This document shows, in pieces, positions 9,327-17,948 of a DNA stretch of 40,999 bases. How positions within the stretch are numbered: the first letter of the stretch is position 1; every line of letters starts with the position of its first letter. The notes beneath the pieces were generated by a model, which saw nothing but the letters and a program-made list of their open reading frames with translations, was not told where the DNA came from and searched no databases. This DNA is from Selaginella moellendorffii (taxonomy: Eukaryota; Streptophyta; Lycopodiopsida; Selaginellales; Selaginellaceae), in assembly GCF_000143415.4 (NCBI RefSeq), contig NW_003314275.1:2569909-2610907 (forward strand). The letters run 5' to 3'. Made by a program: the position numbers and the translations under genes.

Positions 9327-10739
9327 TCAAGAGCTCGTGCACACTCTGGATAGAAGCACGAACGCTTCTGCATTTCCCGGGTCAAGCTCCAGCATTTGCT
9401 TCCCAGCGACGCCACCATAGCGTCCAACTTGGTGCACGGAGCTAGCTCCCAGAAGTGCCCTCCACACGGGTCCGTGAGCCTCGAACGGCATGGTGACGCT
9501 CAGCTCCTCCGCCCGGTCCAGCTCTCCAGCTCTCGCAAGCAAGCCCACCATCGCGGAGTAGTGCTCCGGCCGAGCACTCAATCCAAAGTCACCACTCAGC
9601 GACGCAAAGAGCTGCCAGCCCCGGTGGACGAGACCGCCATAGCCGCAAGCGATAAGAGCCGCCAGGAAACACACATCGTTGCTGTCAAGCCCACTGCAAT
9701 TCAGCTCCTGGAAGCTCTCGAGTCCCTGCCTCCAGGCCCCGGCCAGGACGCTAGATTCGATCAAGCAGCTCCAAGAGACCGTGCTCCGCTCGGGCATTCG
9801 GTCGAAAAAGAGTTTCGTCAAGCTCAAGCTTCCGGAAGTGACGAACGCATGCAGAAGGCCCGTCCAGGCGACGACATCCCGCTCCGGCATGGCTCGAAAC
9901 GTTTCCAGCGCTTCCTCGAGGAACCCATTCCGGGCATAGGCGTGAAGCATCGACGTCCATGACTGGAGCGTCAGCTCGGGCATTTGATCGAACAAGCTCT
10001 TGGCTTCCTCAAGATGCCCGCTCAAAGCATAGGCTTGCAGCATTGTCGTCCACGACGCAACGTTATACTCCGGGAAGCTGTCAAAGATTTGCTTGGATCT
10101 GGCAAGATGCCCAAGCTCGGCATAGCAGTGGAGAAGAGCGTTCCAAGATATCAAGCTGGTCTCCGGCATCTTCTCAAAAATTTCATCACAGTTTTGGAGA
10201 TTTCCAAGACGTCCGTACATCGCGATCACTGTGTTCCACGAGACCACATCGTGCTCTGGCATGCAAACGAAGATCTCTTCGGCGAGTCTGATATGCCCAG
10301 ATTCGGCATGAGCTGCAAGAAATGCGTTCCAGGAAACCATGTCAAGGACTGGCATCTCCTCTTGGAAGATTTTTGCTCCTTTGCAAATCCCAGCTCTTTC
10401 GAGAAACGAAGTGAGTATGATGTTCCACAAGACAATGCTATGCTCTGGTGCGAACTTGAGAAGCGAGTAAGCTCTCTCTAGATGCCCATTCCTGGCATAT
10501 GCCGAGAGAAGGATACCCCAAGAGAAAACGTTGGGTTGGCTGATTTGATCAAAGACTTGTCTTGCCAGCTCCAGGCTCCCGCACCTTCCGTACGCATCCA
10601 CAAGTAAATTAGCCAAAAACCTGTCCTGCGTGAGTGAGCTACTGGTGATTTGCTTGTGAATTTTGGAAATGTCTGCTATTGCAACGCAATTTTGGAGATG
10701 ATCCGCGAGGAAAATCCTCGCTTGCTCACTCGAGCACAT
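9327..10739 (-). CDS. PPR protein, S-repeat type, truncated in the E region
   Basis: An intronless frame of 470 codons. After KIHKQITSSSLTQDRFLANLL there are about nine 31-residue S-type repeats (VFSWGILLSAYARNG, MVSWNAFLAAHAESG and so on), then a longer P-like unit and an E1-like motif (PVWRALLGASSV...LELDPGNAEAFVLLSRV). It stops at CTSS. The E2 part, PG box and DYW domain are absent, and the bases beyond the stop show no trace of them in any frame. Such proteins may serve as RNA-binding adaptors that recruit a DYW partner, or this may be a truncated relative of the 2426-5470 gene. The N-terminus has no clear targeting peptide. The 3' end lies about 107 bp from the end of the convergent membrane-protein gene. 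Confidence 0.88.
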   Translation of the reverse strand: MCSSEQARIFLADHLQNCVAIADISKIHKQITSSSLTQDRFLANLLVDAYGRCGSLELARQVFDQISQPNVFSWGILLSAYARNGHLERAYSLLKFAPEHSIVLWNIILTSFLERAGICKGAKIFQEEMPVLDMVSWNAFLAAHAESGHIRLAEEIFVCMPEHDVVSWNTVIAMYGRLGNLQNCDEIFEKMPETSLISWNALLHCYAELGHLARSKQIFDSFPEYNVASWTTMLQAYALSGHLEEAKSLFDQMPELTLQSWTSMLHAYARNGFLEEALETFRAMPERDVVAWTGLLHAFVTSGSLSLTKLFFDRMPERSTVSWSCLIESSVLAGAWRQGLESFQELNCSGLDSNDVCFLAALIACGYGGLVHRGWQLFASLSGDFGLSARPEHYSAMVGLLARAGELDRAEELSVTMPFEAHGPVWRALLGASSVHQVGRYGGVAGKQMLELDPGNAEAFVLLSRVCTSS

Positions 10740-12088
10740 TCAATGTGCTATCCTCAGATGCTTTCTTGACATTCTTGTCATCTACAATTGTGATTCTTCA
10801 AGATAAGAATTCAAAAGAGAAGAACTACCTAGTGAAAAAATAATCAAGTATCTAGTGGAGATTTATTCGTGGGAGTAATGTTTTTTAAGGGTCTTGCAGT
10901 GCCCAACAAGTGGAGAAAAGTCGTAAAGAACACAAATCACTCAAAGGTTTTGGCGTGACAAAGCGAGGTTTTTCTTTGTGATAACGTAATTAGTTTGGAA
11001 GTTTGGGGAATCCACGCCCCTTGCAAGCGGCGAAGGATAAGAGTCTCCTTTTACAACAGCGCTCTTGGATTTCCAGCTTCAAGGCACTTTGCGACATTCA
11101 TTTGTATCCAGAGCTGCCTCATGCTTACGCCATGCGGGAGATATTATCAACAAGATGGGCATGGAGAAAAAAAGATAAAAGGTGGCGCCCAAGACGTTGA
11201 ACTTCCATGTCGTTTTTACGTGTGTTATTTGGTTTGTGCCTCGTGGCGATGAATAGATGGGTGAGGTAAAGTCTACGTGTCAACAGGACAAGTGCCATCA
11301 ATTCCAAGTGGGCTCTTTTGTTGCATGGCCAACTTTCAATGTGGCAGGGTGTAATTTCATCCCAATATATTTCTGAGCTAGTAGTTCGCTTTAGAAAACG
11401 TTGTTATGGAAGCAGTGGAGCAAATCATACGGGCACGGACGCACAACTTCGTCTTGCTGCCCCGGATTTTACGAATTAGTCAAAACCGTCACCTCTAGCG
11501 AGGAAACCGGCGGCTTACAATTTCACACGTTCACATGCGCGCCACGTGGTCAACAGGTAGAGAATATGCTTCCGTGCGGCGTCCGTGCGAGCGTTGTGGC
11601 GGATATAAATCGGCCACGCGAAACCATCGCTACCGGGAAAGAAAGGAAGAAAAATCACATCGCGCATTAAATGCTTGCCCTTGAGAGGCGCTCCTCGCAT
11701 GTGATCCACTCGCCCTCGACGAATCCGACTAGTTTAATCCATCAAATTCTATTCTAGCCGCGATCCATCCATTCTTGTTCCATCGATTTCCATTCCAGGC
11801 TTGCAATCTCTGCCCGCTCACGCGATCGATCCATCAGCGCTGCGAGAGATTGTCAGGGGTAGCTGGCGGTAGCTCTCAATCGCGCTCGGTTCTTGTGCGT
11901 TGCGCCAGATTCTCACAGGCAATTTGTCAATCGTTGCAGGAAATCCCAAGAACAGGCTAGGTTCTTGGCCAGGAATTCCAAGAACAGCAAGATACTTCTC
12001 GATCTTGGCAAGACTCCAGAGATTTCGAGGAGATTTCGAGCTCCTTTCTCGATTCTCTCTCGATCTTGGCTGGAACCCAAGAATCTCG
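10740..12088. promoter_or_regulatory. Intergenic region, promoter and leader of the PADRE gene
   Basis: The two flanking genes diverge from here. A TATA-like tataaat lies at 11604-11610 within a GC-rich stretch, and the downstream 480 bases look like a long C/T-rich leader. An inverted repeat (ccaagaac/gttcttgg, 7-nt loop) sits at 11946-11968, and ccaagaac recurs at about 11978-11985. The frame of the next gene stays open up to 11900 without family similarity. Nothing else is seen in 10740-11590. Confidence 0.5.
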
Positions 12089-12676
12089 ATGGGGAATGCT
12101 TGCAGGATATCGTCGATAGACTACTCCAGCGACGACGAGAGCGGCGGTGGCGGTGGCACGAGCCGGTGGATCATCATCCTCCAGGCCAAGGGCGACGTGA
12201 TGAAGCTGGATCCCCGCGGCGCCAAGATCAAAGCCGGCGATGTCATGCTCCAGCACCCCCACCATTTCCTCTGCCTCGCCAGCACCATCCTCGTGCGCCG
12301 CAAGAGCAAGATGATCCCGGCCAAGGCGACGCTCCAGCCAGGCAAGATCTATCTCCTCCTCCCCTTGCCAGATCCGGAAGGCCAAGAACACGACCAGGAG
12401 GAGCGCGAGGGGCCCAAGAATCTGGACGAGCCGCTACTCCCCACGAGAAACAAGGCCGAGGGCACCACCAAGTTCATCATCTCCAAGCACTACCTGGACA
12501 AGATCTTGAGCGAGAGCAAGCAGCAGGGCAGCAGTAGCAGGAGGAGCTCCATCCGGCGCAGCGCTCCAATCCCCCAGAGAAGATCCTCCTCCTCCAAGCG
12601 GAGATCATGCGAGTCGAGCGTCCAGCGGAGATCCATCGTGTGGAGCCCGGCACTGGACAGCATTCCCGAGAAGTAG
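12089..12676 (+). CDS. PADRE (DUF4228) domain protein
   Basis: 195 codons without an intron. It starts MGNACRISS, the usual plant DUF4228 start, with Gly2 available for N-myristoylation and Cys5 for palmitoylation. The domain follows: SRWIIILQAKGDVMKLD, then AGDVMLQHPHHFLC, then PGKIYLLLPL. The C-terminal half is disordered and basic, rich in Ser and Arg (SSRRSSIRRS, SSSSKRRS), as is typical. PADRE genes respond to pathogens and abiotic stress; the biochemical role is unknown. The frame is open further upstream to 11900, but ATG 12089 is preferred because the family begins MGN. Confidence 0.88.
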   Translation: MGNACRISSIDYSSDDESGGGGGTSRWIIILQAKGDVMKLDPRGAKIKAGDVMLQHPHHFLCLASTILVRRKSKMIPAKATLQPGKIYLLLPLPDPEGQEHDQEEREGPKNLDEPLLPTRNKAEGTTKFIISKHYLDKILSESKQQGSSSRRSSIRRSAPIPQRRSSSSKRRSCESSVQRRSIVWSPALDSIPEK

Positions 12677-13455
12677 GGAGTGAGTTTTCTCTATTAGCGC
12701 GCGCGCGCCCGGTATTCCTTGTCCGAGGTGTCCGAAGTGGAGTGTCCGAGGTGATAGTCGGTGTCCGAGGTGGTAGACCGAGCATACGTTTCCATCGAGT
12801 GGTCGTTTACGATGTTTTCTTCGTGTTCTCCTCTTGATCTTTAAAACAAAGATAGCTACGAATTAAGAACAGTTCCATTCCACGCCGCCACGGAACAAAT
12901 GATAGTCTAATCTTTTCTTTGCACCAACCTTTTGGGAAATCTCCCTGTGGTTTTGTTTGACCGGGAAGCGATGCATTGATTCAAAGATTTCACGCCATAA
13001 AAACTGGAGCGACCAGCGCTGCGACAAACTTGGATGAACATGCTATCATGTGGAAGGCGGCACACCAAATCCAGAAAATCCAAGCAGCGTAGTTTATATA
13101 CGCCGGGACAAACTCGCCGTTAAAGAGCGCGCACAAGCTATTAAGCCAACCAGTCATAGTTCTTTCGAGACAAAAAATGGGAAGAACAAAGAAAGCCAAT
13201 AGTTGTGTGCTTGCTTGCCGTGGATGGATTGGAAACCAATGCGTTCATACGGAGCAAAGATTTATTTCTTCTCAAAGCCATCCTGCCAAAACAAGCAAAC
13301 GAGAGAAAACGCATCAAAACAAAGAAACAAAGATTCGAGACAAAGTGTGCGTGCGAGTACCTCTCTTTGTTGCTTGCCGAGACACAGGCTAGGACGACGA
13401 GACGATGCATTCCATTTGTTTCTAAGTCCGCGTTGATAGAAAAATTGGTTTCCTG
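12677..13455. other. Region between convergent PADRE and RPA1 genes
   Basis: Probably 3' UTRs of both genes. A GC alternation follows the PADRE stop (about 12698-12709). Then come imperfect copies of a 12-bp gtgtccgaggtg motif, at about 12719-12730, 12742-12753 and 12761-12772, with a diverged one at about 12728-12739. No coding sequence is supported in 12790-13455. Confidence 0.5.
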
Positions 13456-16377
13456 CTAGTAGGCCGCGGCTCCATAATTCCCTCGTCCAGATCCCGAGGC
13501 TTGGTTTGGACAATCTCTGGCCCAGTGACCGCCTTGGCCACACTTGAAACAACTATTTCCCGAGGCACCGCCTCCACCACCGCCGTAAGATCCTGTATTG
13601 CCACGACCGCCACCACTGCCATATCCACCACCACCACCGCTACCATATCCACCACCGCCACCACCACCGCTACCATATCCACCACCGCCACCACCACCGC
13701 TACCATATCCACCACCACCACCGCCGCCGCCGCTACCATATCCCCCACCGTATCCGCCGGTATAGCCACCTGAGTTGTTGCCCCCGAAACCACCGGCGTT
13801 TCCACTGAATCCGCCACCTCCTGTGTTACCACCGCCGCTGTTGCCACTGAATCCGCCACCATAGCCACCACTGGTGGTACCACCGCCAGTGTTGGCACTG
13901 AATCCGCCACCGCCACCATAGCCACTACCAGAGTTGGCACCAAAGCCACTTCTACCACCGCCAGAGTTGCCGACGTAGCCACTGTATCCTCCTCCGCTAC
14001 TTCCACCACCGCCAGCATTTCCGCCGTAGCCACCTCCACCAGCGTATCCACTTGCACTCCCGCCATATCCTCCGCCTCCAGTGGTAGCGCGGTACCCAGC
14101 GTCCGCTCCAGACATACCGCTCATCGTTTGCGCCGAGAAGCTCGCCGTGTTGTTGATAGGCTCGCCTCTCCTGAGCTTCCCGATCGCGTCAATCATGTAC
14201 TTGCTCTCCGCGACGAAATCCAACTTCTCGGCTCGCTGGATATTTACTTTGACCCGCTGCTCGTCGTTGAAACTTTCTTCCTTGATCCTGACCTTGAAAT
14301 GGTGCTGGGTGAACTGGATGCTGGCAATGTGGTCAAGGAACCGGCCGTTGTCCTCCTGTTTCCACATAAAGAGGTCCTTGGCTTTCACGCCCAAGAGTTC
14401 TTCCGCGGCCTCCTGGAAGCCAGTGAGCCAGGTAGCGCCCGTGTGATCCATCACTTGAATGGAGAGCATATATCTGTAGTCGCACTCGGGGACGGTTCGG
14501 TCACACCGCTCACACCGCCAAGTTCCGTCTCCATTGTTCGTCACCTTTTTGCTGCACTGCCTGTCTCCAATTTGCAGCGGGCATGCTGTGTAGCAGAAGC
14601 TGTCCGTCTTTATAAAGTGGATGGTCGCTCTTATAGTGACGAAGTCTGGCTTCTCCGATCTGCCAAGTCCCTCGTCTTTAATCTGCGACACAGTCTTCCG
14701 GTTCTCCGTCCGACCACCACCGCCCGCTCCTTCCCTGGAAATAGACTGCGCCTGTGCGTGCCTACCCTCGCGTTCAAACCACAACTGCAGGGAACGTGCT
14801 TCTGGATGATCGGGATTGATTTGGAACCGCGTCGAGGAAATAGTCCCCAGGCTCTTTCCGCTGAAATCGCTTACTCGACCTGCTTTGATTGCCAGTATGG
14901 GACTTTGGCCTGAATCACATAGCTCCTGGAGGTGCTGTCCTTCTTGAGTACAAAAGTTGCCCCACATTGTGATCTCGACGCTCTTGCCAGACCTGTCTCT
15001 AAGCTGCAGCGTCCTCCGTTGTGTCTCTGTACCGTTTTTTCTCATTATAGTCGTTGTTTGGTTGACCCCGACCACCACTCCAATGGCGTCAACCATGGCA
15101 TTGTTCGGCAGATTCTCGATCTCACTGACCTGCTTGAAGTCAAACACTTGCTGCGGAACTGACGAGTCCTCAGGACACGGGTCGAGCACTGAGTCCTTCT
15201 CGAACATAATCTCCCAGTCGTTCTTCAAGTGATTGAACTGCTTCTGTGCCGCTCGGAGGGATCCTTTGGAGACCATATACAACCGACCGACCTGAGCACG
15301 CTCGTAAAACTCGTCCGCAACGTTGTTGAAGCAAGTAACTCTGATCTCACCACCCTCGGCATCCAGAAGATCGAAGCTAAACACCCTGCCATCACCTCGG
15401 GCGTTGTTGAAGCGACGGAGGTCGCTCTTAGAAGTGATCCTCGCTTTGATCGTCCAGCGGCCGTGATACGGGTTCAAAGCTGCTATAGGAACGAGTCCAG
15501 GCGGCCCCTCGTTCCTTGCAATAGGCCCTCTATTCGTGTAAGTTGGCGGCGGTCCATATGGAGGATTCGGAGCATAAGACCCGATAGACTCTGCCGGTCT
15601 TCCACCGTACGCAACTGTTTCTCTTCTAGCCTCTGCTGGCCTTCCATAAGGACTCACAGCGGGAGTTGCTTGTCCTCCAAAAGAACCCGGCTCTGCTGGC
15701 CTTCCATAAGGACTCACAGCGGGAGTTGCTTGTCCTCCAAAAGAACCCGGCTCTGGTGTTCTTCCACCGATAGAGCTCCCCTCTGCTGCTCTTCCACCTA
15801 GAGAGTTTGTCTCTGTAGGCCTTCCACCGAAAGAGGTAGCCTCTGCCTGTCTTCCCCCGAAAGAGCTCACTTCCGTTGGCCTTCCACCGAAGGAGCTCAC
15901 CTCTGCTGGTCTTCCACCGTAGGAGCTGACAGCGGACGCTGTTTGGTTCCCACTAGGACCAGGAGGATCAACTACCGCTCCAGGAGGTTGATCGCTCATC
16001 TCTGCATTTGAAACAAGAACATCCAAGTTGAGGACAATCACTATCCTGTAAAAAAAGGAAAAGAAGCTCGCACAAGAAGACAAGGATAGAAAAAGAGTAG
16101 CTTACTTTCTATCTTTCACGGTGTTGCAAATGTACTCTTGAAGCTTCACGATGCTGCTCTTCATCAAGGTTCCATTCTTGACGACCTCGTTGAGCTGCGT
16201 GGCGAGCATGGCCTGCTGCACAGCGGTCCCATCCGACAGCACCAAGCGATAGCGCTCTTGGACGTTCTGATTCGACCCAATCTGCTTCACGTCCAGTACC
16301 TGGACGATGGGCCGGAGCTCCAAGTCCCCTCCCAGGAGCGCCACAATCGCATTGGGGGTGAGAGACGGCTGCGCCAT
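13456..16377 (-). CDS. RPA1: Replication protein A 70-kDa subunit (RPA1), zinc-knuckle type
   Basis: Exon 1 is 16377-16106, the intron 16105-16046, and exon 2 runs 16045-13456, giving 953 residues. RPA1 is the main single-strand-DNA-binding subunit of the RPA heterotrimer in replication, repair and recombination. Order: N-terminal protein-interaction OB fold (1-105, MAQPSLTPNAIVALL; the splice rebuilds NTVKDRKIVIVLNL); a repetitive linker with SSFGGRP-like units (about 120-270); DBD-A from about 286 (RWTIKARITSKSDLRRF); DBD-B (LQLRDRSGKSVEITMWGNF); DBD-C with its zinc ribbon (CPLQIGDRQC...CERC); a long Gly-rich tail with GYGSGGGGG units (about 736-910); and a CCHC knuckle CFKCGQGGHWARDC. The knuckle matches the plant RPA1C/E group, associated with DNA repair. 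Both the linker and the tail are repeat-expanded. Confidence 0.94.
15631..15750. repeat. Perfect 60-bp tandem duplication inside RPA1
   Basis: 15631-15690 and 15691-15750 are identical. The unit is in frame and duplicates 20 residues of the linker (units like PGSFGGQATPAVSPYGRPAE). The absence of any mismatch points to a recent duplication. Confidence 0.9.
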
Positions 16378-16587
16378 GAGAGGAAAGAATCGCCAAAACC
16401 CTAGACGACGCAAACAATACACCCAAGCCGCGATCGCGGCAGAGCTTACCCGATCAAACAGCCTGGCGATCGAGCCGCCTTCGCGATCGCCACGCGTGAG
16501 GCGGTGCCAAAATATCCAAACCCTAGATTAGCGCGCCAAAAAATAAAGAAGCTCAAACGCAAGAACCCTATATTGGGCGGCAAAAGA
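16378..16587. promoter_or_regulatory. Bidirectional promoter with telo-box motifs
   Basis: Only 210 bp separate the divergent ATGs of RPA1 and the small + strand gene. The sequence has aaaccctag strings near 16397-16405 and 16519-16527 (telo-box type) and aaccctatattgggc near 16564-16577, which contains a site-II-like ttgggc. Such motifs are known from plant promoters of replication and translation genes, which suits RPA1. Confidence 0.6.
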
Positions 16588-16911
16588 ATGGGGCTGCTTT
16601 GGGGGCGCAAGAAGAATGCTGCGCCGGCTCCAACTCCAGCGCCGCCAGCGCCAGCGCCGGACCCAATTCCAGCCGATCCTCCCGTCTCCGCGGATGTCGA
16701 CGCAGCGGCTTCGTCGGCAGTGAGTAGTAGTAGCGATGGCGTTGCTGCAGGATTGCTGGCGGCGGAGACGAGCGTCTTCGAATTTGGGAGCGCAGGAAGA
16801 GAGAAAGTGACGCTGGCTGGCTACTGCCCGGTGTCCGATGCCCTGGAGCCCTGCCGCTGGAAAATCCTTCCCTCTGGCGATGGAGCGCCCAAGTTCCGGG
16901 TTATCTTTTGA
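16588..16911 (+). CDS. Small Pro/Ala-rich protein with a conserved-looking C-terminus
   Basis: 107 codons, one exon, starting MGLLWGRKK. The middle is low complexity (PAPTPAPPAPAPDP, then Ala/Ser-rich). The C-terminal 45 residues (VFEFGSAGREKVTLAGYCPV, EPCRWKILPSGDGAPKFRVIF) look folded and under constraint. I do not recognise the family, but the short divergent promoter and good coding composition support a real gene. Gly2 with a basic cluster could allow N-myristoylation; this is weak. Confidence 0.65.
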   Translation: MGLLWGRKKNAAPAPTPAPPAPAPDPIPADPPVSADVDAAASSAVSSSSDGVAAGLLAAETSVFEFGSAGREKVTLAGYCPVSDALEPCRWKILPSGDGAPKFRVIF

Positions 16912-17948
16912 TAAACCCTAGCTCGTCTTTTTGCCTTTGTTAAGGCACGTGGTTCGAATCTTGTGTGGATTTGATTAAGGGCCAATTACCATCCTTTTTA
17001 TTTTCCTGCAACGTGTCCACGTTAACATCACTATTTAATGTCTTCCGTACGCCTGGGATGTGGGGAATATCCGGTCCAGTCAAAAAAGTGGACGACGTGG
17101 TGCCACTTGTCGCCATCAGATTGATCGAAGGAACTGGAATATCCCCGGAGTTGGGACATGCTACATAGAAGCATATAACAACTATATGGAAGGTGACATC
17201 CAATAATCCACCACGTCCCATGATGATAATGAATCACATACATGCATAGCATTATATGCCACAAGTGGGGATTTCGCTCCTTAGAGCACCGGTTGAGCCA
17301 TATTAGTACCGTAGAACCTTGAAATTCCCTGGTTGAGGCATATATGTATGTGGATGGTTAGTGGCACACATACATTAGTGCGTTTTGTCTCACATCCCCC
17401 TGGGCCCTGGCCGGCGGGGATAACAGCGTAAAGAAGAGAATTTTACCATTGGACGAGGGAGATAACATAACATTAGGCCTTCCTTCCCCACAAGTGGCCC
17501 AGTTAGCGTCGTGTAATGGCCTCAGCCGCGCTGCAGCCTAACGAGTGGCTAACTGTGGCGAGTCCAGTTTGTTAGCCTCGCCCCATTGCCCATTAAGAAA
17601 GTGGGAGTAGCAATACAGGGAGGTGTGCTGTGTAGTGTGTGTAGGCTATAGCGGCCCTAGAGTTCTTTGTAATGGGGAAGAGAGAATGTAGGCGCTGGGC
17701 GAGGGCGAGGGCTTGGAGGAGGCGGCGATGAGCGCGATCGAGGCGCGGGATCGAGGCGGCGCTGCTCCAGGTGCGTGAGGCGCGGTGTGGAATCCGGCTG
17801 CGCGGCCGCGGCATCGAGAATCTCCGCCCAGGGTCTGGATTTAGGTCATCGAGGACTGTGCGCGAGAATGCGGCAACGCTCGCGGCAGCTGGGGAAGGAA
17901 TGTAGGAGTGGCGGTGAGCTCTAGTGTCGAGGCAGGGAGGAGCGAGAA
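16912..17948. other. Intergenic region and leader of the CDK-like kinase gene
   Basis: No coding sequence is supported. 17055-17150 contains a loose inverted repeat around ggggaatatcc and ggaatatcccc, enclosing gtggacgacgtggtgccac. 17547-17582 holds two interleaved inverted repeats (see findings). The last 300 bases are purine-rich and GC-rich and probably transcribed as leader. The ggttcgaatc at about 16950 resembles a tRNA B box, but no tRNA folds around it. Confidence 0.4.

Noticed and set aside
9396-9962. Long + strand frames opposite the second PPR gene
   Set aside because: They mirror PPR repeats; the - strand translation gives clear family motifs.
13422-14066. Val/Ala-rich - strand frame over the RPA1 Gly-rich tail
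   Set aside because: Frame-shifted reading of the same GGN repeat codons.
16940-16960. ggttcgaatc resembling a tRNA B box
   Set aside because: No A box at a suitable distance and no acceptor or anticodon stems can be formed around it.
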